Positions 59,515 to 64,000 of a stretch of 64,000 bases of DNA are shown piece after piece (the stretch's first letter is position 1; every line of letters begins with the position of its first letter). Source of the DNA: Blakeslea trispora (Eukaryota > Mucoromycota > Mucoromycetes > Mucorales > Choanephoraceae); NCBI GenBank assembly GCA_025331445.1, contig JAIWNE010000007.1, forward strand, positions 310,001-374,000, in the 5' to 3' direction. Below the pieces are notes generated by a model that worked only from the letters and a program-made list of their open reading frames with translations, ran no database searches and was not told the origin of the DNA. The translations under genes were made by a program, and so were the position numbers.

Positions 59515-60018
59515 TTACATCCGTGCGAAGTCTTTTTTGGCTTTTGGTTCATTGCCAATAATCTGCAAGGACCAAGGATCATTTGTTGGTTTAGGAGTAA
59601 TATCTTTTTTCTGAGCAGCTATTAGCCTTTTGCTATTTTGTTTTTCTTTAACTAATATACTTGCCGAAGAATAGATTTCTTTGTTCCAACATTTGCCCTG
59701 TGAAAGTAAATAGTATGACAAATTACTCAATGTAACTTGGTGTCAACTTGTTTTTTTTCTATACTGACAAATGGAATGTTTGGGTGAAAGTTACAACTTT
59801 TTTTTGTCACCTTCTATTTTTACTCCTACGGATATTCGGTCGGCCTTGAGGTTTCAAGCCCTTCCGTCTCCTCCTTTCTTGCTCTAGTCATCAATTCCCT
59901 GTGGATTGTCTTTGTAACTTACTTGATGAGTTGGAAGGTTGTTTAAAAGTTTCGCTTCTATTGAGTCTCTTTCCGACCGTTCGGCATTAGCATTATGAGT
60001 ATGCAATACATAAGCCAT
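59515..60018 (-). CDS. Small basic protein, function unknown (tentative spliced gene)
   Basis: Reverse-strand exons 60018-59923, 59881-59811, 59725-59515 sum to 378 nt and give an uninterrupted 125 residues. It starts MAYVLHTHNANAER and has a very basic middle (QERRRRKGLKPQGRPNIRR). It ends TPKPTNDPWSLQIIGNEP, then KAKKDFARM. The basic core suits RNA, ribosome or nuclear binding, but no family is recognised. Two acceptors are weak (CTAGAG and TTGAG), so the boundaries are the main doubt. The gene is divergent from RPN13, with 184 bp between the ATGs. Confidence 0.5.
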
Positions 60019-60202
60019 TTATCTATTCTCCCTTTCACATTAGATCCCTTTGCTTTATTTTGTTACACTTCGATGATGTGTGACTAATTCTATGAAAAAA
60101 TTCAAACTCATATTATTTATTCTCGCAAATCCAACATTTATTTTTTTCTTGCCCGTTTATTTTTGAGAAAACACCAAAAGTTTGACTGCGTCTATAGAAA
60201 TC
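60019..60202. promoter_or_regulatory. Short shared promoter between the small basic gene and RPN13
   Basis: 184 bp separate two divergent ATGs, so the promoters must overlap. AT-rich; no named site recognised. Confidence 0.4.
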
Positions 60203-61591
60203 ATGAGTTTATTTGCTGCTCCTGTTACGAATCATTTAGTCGAATTCCATGCGGGCAAATGTATTGTTGAAGGTTCCTGGATCAAGCCAGATACTAGAAA
60301 AGGGTAATATTGATGTTTGCTTTTTTGCTTGCCATCTCGTCACTAACATACTTTTATATTATAGCTTGATATATATGGATCAGGTAGCTGTTACTCAGAC
60401 AACCATCTTGTATACAGAGACTGACATAAAAAGATTAGAGTGATGACCAGCTGTTGCACTTTTACTGGAAGGAGCGCAAGAACCAGAGCACTCCTGAAGA
60501 TGTAAGCTTGTTTATCACTAAAGGAGAGAACAAACTAAGAGAACCTTTCTAGGACTTGATTATCTTTCCTGACGAAGCCGAATTCACCAAAGTCACTCAA
60601 TGTACAACTGGACGTGTTTACTTGCTCAGATTCAAGACATCCAACGAACGCCACTTTTATTGGATGCAAAGTAAAAGTGACGAGAACGATCAAGAGGTAG
60701 CTGAACACGTCAATGAACTGATTCACGATCCCGAAGCCAACTCAAAAATGCCATCCGATTTGGATGAATCTGCTTCTCATGCTGAATTGCTACGCCTTTT
60801 GAATGGTGTTGAGAATCAAGGTTTGAAAGACGTCAAGCTAGAAAGATGCGCGATTGAACGATTTGTTTTTTATAGATCCCAACATTACACCAGAAAATCT
60901 GTTGCAATTCTTAAACAGCATGAATGGGTAAGTCATTCCCAAGGCAACTGACTGAGCAAGTAAAATTGACCAATACATATTTTGTATAGTTCACACGAAG
61001 ATCATGAAGATGAGGTGATGGAAGAACACGAAGAAATGACTCAAAATGAAGCTGACGTAGATGTTGCTCCTGCTGCTCCTGCTGCTGCTCCTGCTGATGC
61101 TCCTGTTGCTGCTGTTGAATCAAACACATCAGACAATGCTAAAGAGCAGCCATCGTCTGAACAACTAGACCAACTTCGACACATTCTTGCCAACGTGACG
61201 CCTAGCAGTAAGGAGAGAGATGAGTTGCACTTGTGCTTATTCTTACTAACCTGTCTGTTTAGACGAGCCTATCTCACTGACTGATGTATTGACCTCTCAG
61301 ACACTTACACCTCTACTAAATGATCCAGAAATGTGTGCATCATTGTTTCCATTCTTGCCAGAAGGAAGCGAGCGAAGTGCAGAAGAAGTAAGACAGGTAG
61401 TAAGAAGCCCTCAATTTAGTCAAGCCCTACAGAGCTTGAGTGCTGCTCTCCATACAGGGCAACTGGGTCCCTTGTTGACACAATTGGGATTGGATGCTTC
61501 TGCTGGTAACAGTGTAGAGTCTTTCTTAATAGCTATTAGTGAACAAGCAAAAAAGAAGAAAAAGAGCAACAATGCTATGGATGAAGACTAG
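60203..61591 (+). CDS. RPN13: Proteasomal ubiquitin receptor Rpn13/ADRM1
   Basis: Receptor on the 19S proteasome cap that binds ubiquitin chains and the deubiquitinase UCH37. Exons 60203-60303, 60365-60383, 60439-60501, 60553-60820, 60876-60927, 60990-61207, 61263-61591 give 349 residues. The Pru domain (about 5-115) starts VEFHAGKCIVEGSWIKPD and includes HFYWKERKNQ, DLIIFPDEAEFTKV and RHFYWMQSK. An Ala/Pro-rich linker (AAPAAAPADAP) follows. The DEUBAD domain (about 240-335) starts ISLTDVLTSQTLTPLLND. Because a DEUBAD is present, it resembles human ADRM1 more than the short yeast Rpn13. Exon 2 is only 19 nt. The end KKKKKSNNAMDED is a basic/acidic tail. Confidence 0.95.
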
Positions 61592-61706
61592 ATGATATAG
61601 ATAGAGAATACTGTTTTTTTATAAAGTATATAGAGAAGATACAAAACTTTTTCTTTATGTTCTTTAAATTAAGGGGATTGCTACAAGTTAGTTTGTTAAG
61701 ATGGGA

Positions 61707-63916
61707 CTAATCCGAATAACGTCTATATTTTTCAATAAGCTCGGGTGCTTCTTCCAGAACAATCATCTTTCCTTGCATCATGTGTGTTGTAATATGACAA
61801 TGAACGGCCCAGAAACCAGGATTATCCTATAATTCAAAAAAAAAGGAATAAGTATGCAAATAATAATCACAATAAAAAGATGAACTTACAGCTAGAATTC
61901 GGATCTTGGTCCAACCACAGCCATTGTTAGGACCAACTTCGAGAGAAGGATAGGCAACAGTTGTATCTCTGTAGATAGGGTTTGCAAAGTTTCGAGTATC
62001 CTTGTCCTTATCATGATCATAATCACCAGTACCAGAGGCTATCACATAGTGAGAGTGGCCGTGTGTATGCCATGGGTGTAAGACACAACCAAAGGTAGCC
62101 TTTCTGTTCTGCAAAACCAGATCAATCACTTCATTGTAACGAACAGGATAGGTATCCAAATAAGCATTATATTCACTGTTGGTATCAGGAAGCAATGAGG
62201 CATTCATGGTATCATATCGCTCAAGAGCAGGCATAAATTCTGCTCGGGCAACACGGCTGTTGATTGAATAACGTGTTCTATTGTCGGCTAGCTTGTTATA
62301 TTCTGTGTTGAGGACAATTGTTCGAGCGTTGGTTTGATCGAGCCAATCTTTTCTAGCTTCCAAAGGTACAATTTGATGGTACATCCAATCAGGCTGATCG
62401 ATGTTGGGCAATTGAGGCAAACCAGGATAGAATCTAGCCTGTCTTTGGGAAGGGAATCCGGGTCTTTTAGGACGACCTTTGTTTCCATTACCAGTAGCGT
62501 TCTTTTTTTGGTCGGCAGCAGCTTCCATTTCTTGATCACCATGAGCAGATACATACTTGTTAATGGCAATACGTTCTCTAGCAATTGACTGGTGGATTTC
62601 GATATGAGATTCAACTAACAATGAAAAAAAAAAAAAAAGATCAGTATTTATAAAATACAATTTGAGTGTTAAGCGTTCTATTTACCATAGCTGTCTTCAT
62701 CATCACTATCATCGTCCTCTTCAGTTATCTCAGATAAGATTTCAATACCATCAAAGTCTTTTTTAGATAAAAAGTTCATCTTTTTTACTAGTTGGGATTT
62801 GAGTTCAGCTTCAGAGGTACTAGCTTTACTGACAGGTGTCTCAGGTGCCTCAGCTGTACTTGTATTGGTGTTCACCCATTCCAATGGCTTGAAGAGGTAA
62901 CTATTGGTGTCGCTCACTGTACGTCTTTCTGAAGGTTCCTTGTATCGGAGATAGCCAAATCCATTTTCTGTAATACCACCACCTCGAATTCTCCAGATGT
63001 AACTTGTGCCAATACTGAAAGTTGTTCCAGGAGCATAATCACCCGTTTGAATCAAGACAGAGTAACGCTGGCCAGGTGCAATCTCTAGGTAAGAAGTATT
63101 GTAAGGTTCAATTAATTCGCCATCAATTTCAATCAATGTCATATTGTGATCTCTGATAGCCATAGCCAACACTCTAAATGAAGTAGAGCCAATCACACGA
63201 AGACGGTAAACTGAGTTGGGCTCAACATCGAGCGTAGCATAACCTTCACAGCTCTCGGCAGATACACCTGGCAAATCTGGATCATTGATTGTACGGCCAT
63301 TAAGCAAAATACTATGAGCACCTAAATCGCGGTTGAAGTTGGGACCCATATAATACTCTTCACGTACTGACAGATCCTGGTGCCACCACTCACTGACTTG
63401 CAAGACAAGATCGTCATCGTATTCGTAAGGGCCAGCCTCTAGCATGCGTTCAGGCGATTGTTCATGAGGATTTGCCTTTTCTGATTCATACACAATAAAA
63501 CTGCCTTTGACCGAGTCGTCTTGAAGACCCACATGGGCATGATAAAAATAAGTGCCTGCTTGATCAACAATCTTAAACCGATGAAGGAATGAATCTCCAG
63601 GCTCGATAATATACTGAGTTATACCAGGAACACCATCATATTCATTTGTACCGATTTGTCGGATGCCATGAAAGTGAATACTTGTGTTTTTACTGGCCAT
63701 TGAGTTTTTGACCAACACTTCCACTTCGTCACCCACATTGGCGTACAAGTTGGGTCCTGGGAACTGTCCGTTGACGATAGGAGAATAAAAGGCATCAGCG
63801 CCACAGTCTGGGTTCATGAGAGCTTCATCGACATCCAATTCATATCGCCGCAAGACAGCCTGACTTGTTGCCATCAATGCAACACTTGCAAACACAATCT
63901 TTCTCTTGAGATACAT
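61707..63916 (-). CDS. Secreted multicopper oxidase (laccase/ascorbate-oxidase-like)
   Basis: Copper enzyme that oxidises phenols, ascorbate or metal ions and reduces oxygen to water. Reverse-strand exons 63916-62686, 62614-61890, 61826-61707 give 691 residues. A signal peptide (MYLKRKIVFASVALMATSQA) predicts secretion; no C-terminal membrane anchor is seen, unlike Fet3. Copper sites: SIHFHG (near 80), GTYFYHAHVG, HPWHTHGHSH, and the last exon's HCHITTHMMQGKM, with Met at the axial type-1 position. An unusual charged insert of about 110 residues (about 365-475) lies between the second and third cupredoxin domains, with an acidic run (EEDDDSDDED) and a basic run (GNKGRPKRPG). The substrate cannot be read from sequence. 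Convergent with RPN13, 115 bp apart. Confidence 0.93.
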
Positions 63917-64000
63917 GATGACAAGAGATGATAAGAGAAAAGAAACAAAGAAGAATCAATAATAATAAAAAAGAGACGACTTAAAAATGAAATGATAATG

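Overview
This looks like a chromosomal piece of a Mucorales-type (Mucoromycota) fungus. The DNA is AT-rich, genes carry many 50-75 nt GT-AG introns, intergenic DNA is full of A/T runs, and the gene set is fungal (ERG24, BOI-type SH3-SAM-PH protein, RIM20/PalA-type BRO1 protein). It also contains genes absent from yeast, such as an Elongin B-like protein and an isopentenyl phosphate kinase-like protein. No tRNA, rRNA or CRISPR array was recognised. All gene models were spliced by hand from reading frame, splice signals and recalled family resemblance; no database search was run.

Layout. 1-1923: 3' part of an F-BAR/RhoGAP gene. 1924-6083: gene-free DNA with a 1.2 kb dispersed repeat (copy A) and a short hexamer satellite. 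6084-10118: an intact-looking Mutator-like DNA transposon with 91 bp perfect inverted termini and a 9 bp target duplication; its single spliced gene joins a FAR1/MULE transposase to an OTU cysteine protease. 10128-13199: gene-free, with a pogo-like MITE. 13200-17585: BRO1 protein and TFIIE-alpha, convergent. 19347-26327: caprin-like protein, secreted large-subunit catalase, and a Cys-pair acidic protein of unknown function. 26328-33284: LTN1 (Listerin) and an Elongin B-like protein. 36290-43467: BOI-like scaffold with an added CH domain, ERG24, and a membrane protein of unknown function. 43468-46822: transposon graveyard. 46823-48448: aldehyde dehydrogenase. 49998-52731: unknown protein, isopentenyl phosphate kinase-like protein, EMC2. 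53082-54260: copy B of the dispersed repeat, inverted relative to copy A. 55980-57893: large membrane glycoprotein. 58994-59196: an 85 bp stem hairpin. 59515-63916: small basic protein, RPN13, and a secreted multicopper oxidase.

Functional themes. Ubiquitin and proteostasis genes recur (LTN1, RPN13, Elongin B-like, EMC2), but they sit far apart and read as ordinary housekeeping genes, not a cluster. ERG24 and the isopentenyl phosphate kinase both touch isoprenoid/sterol metabolism. Convergent pairs are tightly packed: RIM20/TFA1 59 bp, IPK/EMC2 16 bp, RPN13/multicopper oxidase 115 bp. The most unusual items are the transposase-OTU fusion element, the long hairpin, and the isopentenyl phosphate kinase.
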